This document shows, piece by piece, positions 28,733 through 36,147 of a stretch of 64,000 nt of DNA. Under the pieces are notes generated by a model, which saw nothing but the letters and a program-made list of their open reading frames with translations, did not search any database and had not been told where the DNA came from. The translations under genes were made by a program, and so were the position numbers. The DNA is from Tenacibaculum larymnensis (GTDB lineage: Bacteria; Bacteroidota; Bacteroidia; Flavobacteriales; Flavobacteriaceae), in contig NZ_JAIWJY010000005.1 in the NCBI RefSeq assembly GCF_028829235.1, forward strand, positions 62,001 to 126,000, given 5' to 3'. Within the stretch, counting starts at the first letter, position 1. Each line of letters opens with the position of its first letter.

Positions 28733-30013
28733 TTAATGACCATGTCTACGTCCTAAATTATGTTCTTCACGTAAATCATTTTCTGTAATACCTTGCCCCA
28801 TGTCTATCGTTGTATGTTCCTCCTGATTTGTCCACCCATGATGAATAGCACCAGCATTATATTTTTGCGATTTCACATTCCGACGATTGTTGCCTTGTTT
28901 ATTATGAAGAGCATGGATAAGTTCATGTGCTACGAGTATAAATGCTGGTGATGGAAGATCGTCTCCACTTGCATCTTGATTAACATTTATAGAATCTTGC
29001 AATCCATCCTGCATACCAACGAGGCTTCCAGAACCCGTACCTCTTCTTCTAAATTTTTTTGAAGCCCCTCGAATCCTGGCTAAAGCATTATTATCATAAG
29101 GATTCGCTTCAGCCCCTACAAACCCCATATTAACCAAATCTGGATGATACGCCCGAATGTCTATTGGAATATTATTTCCATCGCTATTATCCAATAGTTC
29201 ACCTACCAATTGTCTACCATTTGGACGACTCATAATTCTAGCAAACATTGCTCGATTATTTTTAGCGAAGTCCGGTAAATTTACATTGCTAGTACCAGGT
29301 CCATAACTTCTAGCCAAAGAGTCAATAGTAATCGTTCCTGTACCATTTCTTATGGCATCCCAATTATTATCAAGATTAGTCGATTGCTGCTGCGTCATTC
29401 CAGCTCGATCAGGTATGTAGAGGCGTAAGTTATTCGCATGAATGTATTCTACTGTTTCTGTATGTGCCTCTTGAATATCATCTAATAATTCATGAATGAC
29501 CCGTTTTTCTGTTCCTGGATTACGTGCTTGAGATTTATTTACTTTTAAATAATTATAAGCTTGGTGTTCCATATAATCCAATTCAGCCATGGCATTATCA
29601 GCATATGCCTGCTTGCCAAAAAACCATGGCTTTTTCAACCTGTGAAACCTAACAAGAGCTTGCCTAATTCGAAAAATAAACAGATTATCAGGGTTTCCAT
29701 CAACATCTCGAACTCGTCTAGTTAATTCATTACTTCTTAGAAGGCATTGAACCACACCTGTTGATGATTGCAACATCTGTATCGCAGCAAGTTGATGAAC
29801 TTGTGATGTATTGTTTTCCAAACGCTTAAAACCTTCCAATTGTCCAACTTGTGAGCCATTATCCGCTGCTTGAAATATCTTTTTTTGTGAAATGATATTA
29901 AATCGGTTATCCACTAACCCAACACCTTTCTTTTGAGTGTTCATTTTCTGAGCTACAATATTAGCAGTTGCTTCTCTTGTACTTTCTTTTGGGTTGGTTT
30001 GTTGGTTGTACAT
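28733..30013 (-). CDS. eCIS cargo: DNR leader + M91 (NleD/HopH1-like) zinc metalloprotease
   Basis: A 426-residue effector. The leader has I-V-A-Q-K-M (19-24), D35-N-R and the junction VVQC (87-90). The C-terminal domain has the M91 pattern: HELIH at 363-367, a second-shell NQEEHTTI at 396-403 with the likely third zinc ligand Glu, then TENDLREEHNLGRR. NleD of enteropathogenic E. coli (M91) cleaves host JNK and p38 kinases, and HopH1 of Pseudomonas syringae is a homologue. By analogy this could be a cytotoxic or immune-modulating protease for eukaryotic cells; the substrate here is unknown. The central 250 residues are helical and unrecognised. Confidence 0.85.
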   Translation of the reverse strand: MYNQQTNPKESTREATANIVAQKMNTQKKGVGLVDNRFNIISQKKIFQAADNGSQVGQLEGFKRLENNTSQVHQLAAIQMLQSSTGVVQCLLRSNELTRRVRDVDGNPDNLFIFRIRQALVRFHRLKKPWFFGKQAYADNAMAELDYMEHQAYNYLKVNKSQARNPGTEKRVIHELLDDIQEAHTETVEYIHANNLRLYIPDRAGMTQQQSTNLDNNWDAIRNGTGTITIDSLARSYGPGTSNVNLPDFAKNNRAMFARIMSRPNGRQLVGELLDNSDGNNIPIDIRAYHPDLVNMGFVGAEANPYDNNALARIRGASKKFRRRGTGSGSLVGMQDGLQDSINVNQDASGDDLPSPAFILVAHELIHALHNKQGNNRRNVKSQKYNAGAIHHGWTNQEEHTTIDMGQGITENDLREEHNLGRRHGH

Positions 30014-30170
30014 ATCTTACACTTTTTAAATTTTTCTTTAGTAAACCTCCTATAAAGTATTTAATTATATCTAACAATTGGGTTAAAAGACGTTTTCAAT
30101 AGCTTTTAGCTTCTGTTATGAGTCTCTTTTTCAATTCCCACTTTGTTGCATCGGCAAGGAAACATTTAAA

Positions 30171-30792
30171 CTATGCTGGACCGTCAAAGTGATGCAACGC
30201 GTTTCCAGCCATACCTAAGACATCGTAATAAAATTTCTTATGAATCATTTTAGTCTTCTTTAATCTTCCTTTCTTATCAAAGCTCGTTTCCCAAATTTTG
30301 TATGAATTTGCAGTTAAATACTGCATTCCACCAGCATATGGACTCATAACTTGGTTTCCGGGTATATAATAACCACTATTAATCCTTTGCTGCATTTCAC
30401 TAAGTAACTTTGCAGTTTCACTTATATCAATCGTATGACTTGCTGCAATACCTGTACCAGCTCGATTTTGTGCCATTTGACGTGCTGCAACCTGATTACC
30501 TATATGTTGCTGTATAAACATATTAGTGACGGCAGATGCAGCTGGGGAAGCGCCTACGGTAGAGAATTTTCCTTTTCCTTTTCGCTTTCTTCCAAGCTGC
30601 ATAACACCTAACTTTTTAAATTGTATAAAAGGTGTTTGTTTTTGAGTAGAATAACTCACTGCCTCTTCTAGCTTTCGCTGAGCTACGGCTTCAGAGCGAT
30701 TATCCTCTATTTTCAAACCTTGTTTATGAGTGTCTTTCCTCTGAACAACTGGTCGATTTTTATCCTCTTTAGGGGGGGGTTGATGTGTACAT
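30171..30792 (-). CDS. eCIS cargo gene out of frame at a C8 tract (phase-variable or frameshifted)
   Basis: The natural ATG is at 30792: M-Y-T-S-T-P-P then stop, because a run of eight C (30779-30772) shifts the frame. With seven C the reading continues for 206 residues: M-Y-T-S-T-P-P-K-E, then P-V-V-Q-R-K (14-19), G-L-K-I-E-D30-N-R, and S-E-A-V-A-Q-R-K. That is the same leader as in the neighbours, so the shifted frame is the real gene. A TTG at 30716 could start a 181-residue form, but it would drop half of the leader. The C-terminal domain (basic G-R-K-R-K-G-K stretch, then a helical part ending NALHHFDGPA) is not recognised. As sequenced the gene is off. A sequencing or assembly error in the homopolymer is the alternative. 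Confidence 0.75.
30772..30779. repeat. Homopolymer of eight C (coding strand) in a cargo leader
   Basis: The mononucleotide run starts in the fifth codon after the ATG at 30792. It is the kind of tract that changes length by slipped-strand mispairing. Seven (or ten) C restores the cargo frame; eight does not. Confidence 0.85.
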
Positions 30793-30830
30793 ATCTTGGT
30801 GAATTACGATTTCTGATTTATTATATCAAA

Positions 30831-31301
30831 TTACTTCGACAATGCCTTTGCTCCCATTACATCCGCCTCTTTTTCTAAACTTTTATTATCGTTTATCTGA
30901 GCACTACCAAAAGAGGTGGTAGGTTGTACTCTTCCTTGTTTTTGCTGCACTACATGCCATGCTTCATGTGCTAAATGTTTTTCCTGCCCGCTTGCTATAT
31001 GAATATCCGTTCCTTGAGCATAGGCATGGGCATTGAGTTGTGCTGGTTTGTCGGAGTTGTAATGTACGTTGACATCATCCATCGAATAGCCGGACATAGT
31101 TTCGATACCCGACTTTAAGTTATCAGGCAATCCTGTATTGTTCTCTTTTTTTTGAACAGGTTTTTCATATAATTTCCTTTGTATTTCAGCTTCATTTCGA
31201 TTATCTATAAGTCCTTTTTTTTGCTTAATAACACTCTTCTTTTGTACAATAGTGTTAGCCCCTTTACTATTTTCTTTTCTTTTATCTTGTTTGGTATACA
31301 T
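30831..31301 (-). CDS. eCIS-associated DUF4157 protein (HEAWH), stand-alone
   Basis: A 156-residue protein with the leader elements T-I-V-Q-K-K (17-22) and D33-N-R followed by E-A-E-I-Q-R-K-L. A DUF4157 domain follows (about 57-156): GYSMDDVNVHYNSDKPAQL, AYAQGTDIHIASGQEKHL and the zincin-like HEAWHVVQQKQGRVQPT. DUF4157 is a hallmark of eCIS loci and is usually the N-terminal part of much larger effectors; here it ends just after the domain, with no toxin module. It could act as a processing or packaging factor for the other cargos, or be the remnant of a truncated effector. Both are inference. Confidence 0.9.
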   Translation of the reverse strand: MYTKQDKRKENSKGANTIVQKKSVIKQKKGLIDNRNEAEIQRKLYEKPVQKKENNTGLPDNLKSGIETMSGYSMDDVNVHYNSDKPAQLNAHAYAQGTDIHIASGQEKHLAHEAWHVVQQKQGRVQPTTSFGSAQINDNKSLEKEADVMGAKALSK

Positions 31302-31359
31302 ACGTTATTATTATTTATTTTTAGTAAGTATTACTAACTTATTAGATTCTTTTTAAGTA

Positions 31360-32163
31360 TTATACGGTTATTAAAGATCCTGATTCATCTCCAAAATGAT
31401 CATGATCTTCCTCATCATCTTTATCTGGTTTTTTATCATCTTGAAATTCATCAATATCAAACTTACCAGCATAAAGTATTGCATATAATTCATCTAGCTC
31501 TTCATCTGTAAATTCATATCCTCTCTTTTCAAGATATTTATCAAATGCTTCTTGATCTTCTGTACTACTTAACTCCCTAGCTCGATTAGCTGCCTTGTCA
31601 AAATCTGACATTTTAGCTGTTTGTTTTGAACTGGGGTCATATTTTTTATGACCTGTTATTTTTGCTATTCTTCTAGCTTCCTTTTTTTCTGCTTTAATAC
31701 TTCTTAATTCACTTGTAAAGAGTCTTGATTCTTGTTTTGTTTTGTCACTAATACCTGCTCCAGATTTTTTACTCCCATGAGCAGAAATACCTCCAGTTCT
31801 TCTTCGAGCTTCTTCTAAATCTTCTTGCGAATATCCACTTCCAATATCACCGTATGTTTCTCCTTTTTTACCTGTTCTTTTCTTTTTCTTATCTTTTTTA
31901 CCTCTTTGTATAATTCCTACGTTCTGTATAACTTTATCTTTACTTTTCATTTGAAAAGCTTTTTTATCTTCTTCTAATTCTATTTTTTGGATGGTGTCCG
32001 ATTTTAATTGAAACTCTTCTTCTTCATCTACCCCTCGTAATTGAACAGCTTTTTTAGATATTGATACTTTTGAACGATTATCTTTTAACTGAATAGCATT
32101 TTTACCAACTCTTTCCCTGTTATTATTCTTTTGCTGAATTATTTTTTCTTTCTTGTATTCCAT
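31360..32163 (-). CDS. eCIS cargo: DNR leader + acidic/basic unknown domain
   Basis: A 267-residue protein with D28-N-R, several Q-[LM]-[KR] elements (VQLRG near 40, FQLKS near 51, FQMKS near 70) and the junction IIQRGKK at 84-90. A Lys/Arg-rich stretch follows the junction (90-100), then a charged helical domain with R-R-T-G-G, and the tail (245-260) is Asp/Glu-rich. No catalytic motif is recognised. Position and leader make it a cargo candidate; its activity is unknown. It lies 35 bp after the HNH cargo. Confidence 0.6.
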   Translation of the reverse strand: MEYKKEKIIQQKNNNRERVGKNAIQLKDNRSKVSISKKAVQLRGVDEEEEFQLKSDTIQKIELEEDKKAFQMKSKDKVIQNVGIIQRGKKDKKKKRTGKKGETYGDIGSGYSQEDLEEARRRTGGISAHGSKKSGAGISDKTKQESRLFTSELRSIKAEKKEARRIAKITGHKKYDPSSKQTAKMSDFDKAANRARELSSTEDQEAFDKYLEKRGYEFTDEELDELYAILYAGKFDIDEFQDDKKPDKDDEEDHDHFGDESGSLITV

Positions 32164-32198
32164 AAGTTGATGTTGTTGTAGTTATTTAAAAGGTTTTT

Positions 32199-32894
32199 CT
32201 AAGCTAAGATGCCTGCTCCTCCACCAGCACTATCATCGTCATCTTTCTTATATCTAAAAGGAGTATGAATTCCTGAATTTTCTGGCTCCTCACTATCTGT
32301 CATATATCCTTCTTCATCATCGTCACTCTCATAATCTATATACTTTGTACTTTCGTATTTATGACTTTCATTACACTTTTTACATAAAGCTCTTAGTCTA
32401 TCTTCATCATTATAATCATCTTTCATTTCTTGATCCGTAGCATTTCTACTTTCTAATTTACTTAGTCTTCCTGCCCAAGGTGGGAAATGATCTAATGTTA
32501 ATGCTCTTTGACTTTTTAAATTATTATTCTTACTTGTATAAGAAAACTTAGTCAAATTCATTTTTTGCGACCCTTTATTTATATATCCTAAAGGTCTTCT
32601 ACAGGCTGGACATGTATAAACTGCATCATATTTTTCTTTATCATAATGTTTTCTTTTATGAGCTGTTTTTTTGATCAGCTTAGTAGGTTTATCTGCTTTA
32701 AATGCAAATCTTTTTTGTTTTTTCGCCCATGGTGGTTGATAATCATCACCACTATCGTCATCTTCATTTTTTTTACCTCTTTGAATGGGTAGTAAATTTT
32801 GACCTCTATTATCTTCTAGAAAACTTCCTTTACCTTCTGTTCTTTGAAAAATGTTTGATTCTTTTTCTTTCTTATGTTTTATATATTCTCCCAT
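32199..32894 (-). CDS. eCIS cargo: DNR leader + HNH endonuclease
   Basis: A 231-residue putative nuclease effector. The short leader has N-I-F-Q-R (14-18), D28-N-R and the junction PIQRGKK at 36-42. The C-terminal part is an HNH/beta-beta-alpha-metal nuclease: C95-P-A-C98, the catalytic L-D-H136-F-P-P-W, and C171-K-K-C174-N-E-S-H178. The four Cys likely bind a structural zinc and His136/His178 the catalytic metal. The tail is acidic (SDDDEEG...). No immunity gene is evident beside it, as expected for a nuclease aimed at a eukaryote or kept inert in a particle. It is the first cargo gene after the AAA+ ATPase. Confidence 0.8.
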   Translation of the reverse strand: MGEYIKHKKEKESNIFQRTEGKGSFLEDNRGQNLLPIQRGKKNEDDDSGDDYQPPWAKKQKRFAFKADKPTKLIKKTAHKRKHYDKEKYDAVYTCPACRRPLGYINKGSQKMNLTKFSYTSKNNNLKSQRALTLDHFPPWAGRLSKLESRNATDQEMKDDYNDEDRLRALCKKCNESHKYESTKYIDYESDDDEEGYMTDSEEPENSGIHTPFRYKKDDDDSAGGGAGILA

Positions 32895-32895
32895 C

Positions 32896-34248
32896 TTAGA
32901 TAGTAGTAATTGTCTTATTCTCTTTTTTGAACTCTTTTCGAATTCCTTCTAAAAGTTCTTCTTTTGTAACGATAGTATCATTTCTAGTAATAGCGGATAG
33001 AGCGCATAAGCGTAATACGTTTATAATAGCTCCACCAGCTAACTCATATTCTTCCGCTATTTGCCATAGATCAATCTCTTTATCAAGCTTACATTTTCCT
33101 GAAAAAGCATTTTTCCATAATTGGTAACGTTCACTAATTTCTGGCATATTAAAATGAATCATTGATTGAAACCTTCTGGTAAAAGCAGCATCCATATTTC
33201 CTTTTAAATTGGAGGCTAAAATGACTACTCCGGGGAAGTCTTCTATTCGCTGTAACAAATAGGATGTTTGTTGATTGGCATGTCGATCGTTAGAACTATT
33301 GGTTTCTGTTCTTTTTCCAAATAACGCATCGGCTTCATCAAAAAATAAAATCCAATCTTTATACTGCGCGATATCGAAAATTTTTGATAGGTTTTTCTCA
33401 GTTTCTCCAATATATTTTGAAACAATCATCGATAAATCTACCCGATATACTTCTCGTTTTGACACTTTTCCTAACAGGGAAACCGTTAAGGTTTTTCCTG
33501 TACCAGGTGGACCATAAAAAAGCGCCCTGTAGCCTGGTTTAATTTTTTTAAACAACTCCCATTCCTTCATCAAAGTGTTTCCATGTTGAAGCCATGATTT
33601 TAATTCTAATACCTGATCCATTACCACATCGTTCAAAACCACATCTTTCCATTCTAAATGCGTTGTAATTTTTTGAGCGGGAAAACTACTACTATGCTCT
33701 AGTTTTGGTTTTTCTCCAGTAACAAAAAAGTGAAACCATCGTTTGCTAAAAGCTAAGACTCCATTATACTCAGGTATAAAACTTTCTGTTTCTTCAATAA
33801 ATATTACCTGTTCTTTTATGAGGATGTTCTCTTTGCTAAAAATTTCTAAAACTTTATTTCTTAAATGTGGTTCTATTGCAGTAATTAAGAATAGTAATGT
33901 TTGTCCAGTAGGTAAAAAACCGCTATGATTCTTTTCTATTATTCCGCCAAACTCTGTAAAACCACGATCATAAATTTTATTCCTCCCAAAGAAAACATCT
34001 AAAATTTCAGGTTTTAATTGAGGAGCTAGTGCCAATGCTAATGCTAATCTTTGATAGCTATTTAGTTCCCATTTTAGTACAAACTGAGCATAAGTAGATT
34101 CTTCATTGGTTATATTAGGTTGTGGTATTTGTGTCCAATGAGGTCTTTCTCCTTCGTGTTCTAAATAAGTACTTATAACATTATGTATGACTTCTTGTAG
34201 CCATAAAACTTCATTATACAATACTTGTATGTTATTATTAATCTCCAT
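32896..34248 (-). CDS. eCIS AAA+ ATPase (Afp15-like)
   Basis: A 450-residue cytoplasmic AAA+ ATPase. Residues 1-220 are a family-specific N-domain. Walker A is YGPPGTGKT near 243, Walker B is ILFFDEADALFG near 300, sensor 1 is VVILASNLKGN and the Arg finger region is FTRRFQSMIHF. Every known Afp/PVC-type locus encodes such an ATPase next to the structural genes, where it is thought to assist assembly or cargo loading. Its start overlaps the upstream gene by 11 bp and the cargo bank begins two bases after its stop. Confidence 0.92.
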   Translation of the reverse strand: MEINNNIQVLYNEVLWLQEVIHNVISTYLEHEGERPHWTQIPQPNITNEESTYAQFVLKWELNSYQRLALALALAPQLKPEILDVFFGRNKIYDRGFTEFGGIIEKNHSGFLPTGQTLLFLITAIEPHLRNKVLEIFSKENILIKEQVIFIEETESFIPEYNGVLAFSKRWFHFFVTGEKPKLEHSSSFPAQKITTHLEWKDVVLNDVVMDQVLELKSWLQHGNTLMKEWELFKKIKPGYRALFYGPPGTGKTLTVSLLGKVSKREVYRVDLSMIVSKYIGETEKNLSKIFDIAQYKDWILFFDEADALFGKRTETNSSNDRHANQQTSYLLQRIEDFPGVVILASNLKGNMDAAFTRRFQSMIHFNMPEISERYQLWKNAFSGKCKLDKEIDLWQIAEEYELAGGAIINVLRLCALSAITRNDTIVTKEELLEGIRKEFKKENKTITTI

Positions 34249-35155
34249 AAGAAATAAATAATTTTTCTACATCATCTAAATTCGCATTTTCCCATGTAAA
34301 ATATTGCAATGCTGTATTGGGATTTAACTGATTTGCTTGTAACATATCTAATACAGATATAGGCTTGTTTTTAGGTGCTGATATAGTGAATGTTTCATTA
34401 TGAAAGTTACTTTTAAATAAACCATTTGCCCAATCTATTACCCCTGTTCTCTCTCTAATTAAATCACTTATAAACACTTCAAGTTTTTCTGGCTGCACTA
34501 TGAGTTTTTTGGCTTTAAAAAAAGATGGTATTTTTTTATTTTCTTTGTGATAATATTCTATTTCTCTGGCTTGAATTGTTTTTGAATTTGCTTTTCCAAA
34601 TAGTTCTATTACCCCTGAATCTTCCGATTCTGAAGCTATTTCCAACTCTCCTTTGTTAGAGCCTGAAATTACTAATGACCAACTTTTAGTAGCAACACTA
34701 TCTGTTACTACATATACCTCTCTAAAAGAATATAAAACCTGTGTAAGTTTGATAATTAGTTCTGAAGCAATTTCATTCCAATTTAAAATTCTAACTGCTT
34801 TTGGTTGTTGGCTTGTAAAAAAGAAGCTTCCAAACTCTTGAAAAGCTAATATTTGCTTACTGTATCCAAAGTTTCCTTCAATAGGGTTTTTACCACTATC
34901 TCTACCTGAGTATGGTTTTGTTACTCCATTACTAAAATTCCAATTATATGAATTCAGCTCTATACCATATTCTAAACTTACTTCATCCACAGCTATAATG
35001 TTATTTTTAAAAATATTACCTAATACAATAACTTCTCCTTTATGTATTTGAAAAAAATCTCCTGGATATATATGTTGATTTAATGGTTTTGAAGGTATAA
35101 AACCATTAGTTCTGTTATAAAAATCGATGTAAAATTTTTTGGTGATATTTTTCAT
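34238..35155 (-). CDS. Unknown eCIS-locus protein
   Basis: A 305-residue soluble protein without signal peptide or membrane helix. It is beta-rich at the N-terminus (F-Y-I-D-F-Y-N-R-T-N-G-F, then GDFFQIHKGEVIVLGNIF) with a helical C-terminus (SVLDMLQANQLNPNTALQYF). No family is recognised. It overlaps the ATPase gene by 11 bp, so the two are translationally coupled. Together with the two genes before it, it occupies the place where other systems carry tail-fibre or host-binding genes. Confidence 0.6.
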   Translation of the reverse strand: MKNITKKFYIDFYNRTNGFIPSKPLNQHIYPGDFFQIHKGEVIVLGNIFKNNIIAVDEVSLEYGIELNSYNWNFSNGVTKPYSGRDSGKNPIEGNFGYSKQILAFQEFGSFFFTSQQPKAVRILNWNEIASELIIKLTQVLYSFREVYVVTDSVATKSWSLVISGSNKGELEIASESEDSGVIELFGKANSKTIQAREIEYYHKENKKIPSFFKAKKLIVQPEKLEVFISDLIRERTGVIDWANGLFKSNFHNETFTISAPKNKPISVLDMLQANQLNPNTALQYFTWENANLDDVEKLFISYGD

Positions 35156-35220
35156 GATAATACTATTTTAAACGTAGTTGAAATACGATTATATTTCAAC
35201 TACGTTATGTTATAAATTAT

Positions 35221-36144
35221 TTAAGAAGCTAAAGCTGCTGCATTTGCTGCTGCTAATCCTGATTGTAATGAGTTTAAAACCCCTGTTTCTTTACTTAAAG
35301 CAGTCTCTGCCTCACTAAGTTGTTTCATTGCATCATTACTAGCTATTAACACTTGCTTATACCTTAATGAAGCCTTATTATATGCTTTGTATATTAACTC
35401 TTTAATACAAGCTTTTTCTGGCTCATTTACTGTAGTTTCTTCTTCTATAATGATAATCTTTCTCTTATTAAGTCTAATTTTATCTATTATATTAATCACC
35501 TTTTTTGAGGTATCATCTACAGGATCTTCTGATAAATTTTCTCCAGTAATAAATTCATACAACTTAATTGCATATAAATATTCTAAAGACATGGTTCCTT
35601 CTGACTCTACTGTTGTTGCTTGCGAAGCAAATACTGAGTTTAACGCTGTAAGAGTTAATGCTACTGCATTATTAGCATCTTTTCCTGCGTTGGTAACCAT
35701 CGTTACTAATTCATCTGATATCAATGGATTTTGCACTTTTTTCCTTATGACAAGGTTTGACAGTTTATTAACTACTTCTGCTGAATAAATCAGTTTATCC
35801 ATTACCTCTTTTATACTATTAGAAACATCTTTGATTCTTGAGTCTGAACACACAACTTTATCAAAAGTTCCATGGGAAGCTGTTAACAAATCAATTACAT
35901 TATCTACTACTTGATCTAACAATTCTTTATTACTTAAAGCTAAATCCTTATTTGCCTTCTCAGTAGCTAACTGTGACTGTAATAACTGTGATTTTTCTGT
36001 TAGTGAGTTTACAATAGCTTGCAATTGTTCAACTTTGTCTTGTGCATATAAAACCTGATTTGTCAATGCATCTAATTCTGATTTCTTTTTTTCTGTAACT
36101 CCGTACTTATTAGGATTTGTATTTATTATATTTAATGTTGCCAT
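35221..36144 (-). CDS. Unknown helical eCIS-locus protein
   Basis: A 307-residue, almost entirely alpha-helical protein. A strong coiled coil spans about residues 20-70 (KSELDALTNQVLYAQDKVEQ onward). A central helical domain and a C-terminal coiled coil (about 255-300, ending in an Ala-rich tail) follow. No signal peptide, membrane helix or enzyme motif. It starts three bases after the preceding 642-residue gene ends. A particle accessory or fibre-adaptor role is possible but unproven. Confidence 0.6.
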   Translation of the reverse strand: MATLNIINTNPNKYGVTEKKKSELDALTNQVLYAQDKVEQLQAIVNSLTEKSQLLQSQLATEKANKDLALSNKELLDQVVDNVIDLLTASHGTFDKVVCSDSRIKDVSNSIKEVMDKLIYSAEVVNKLSNLVIRKKVQNPLISDELVTMVTNAGKDANNAVALTLTALNSVFASQATTVESEGTMSLEYLYAIKLYEFITGENLSEDPVDDTSKKVINIIDKIRLNKRKIIIIEEETTVNEPEKACIKELIYKAYNKASLRYKQVLIASNDAMKQLSEAETALSKETGVLNSLQSGLAAANAAALAS

Positions 36145-36147
36145 GAT

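Noticed and set aside
30171..30716. Cargo gene starting at TTG 30716 with 181 residues as the true product
   Set aside because: The sequence upstream in the shifted frame continues the shared leader to an ATG (30792), so the TTG start would cut a conserved element; the C8 tract explains the break better.
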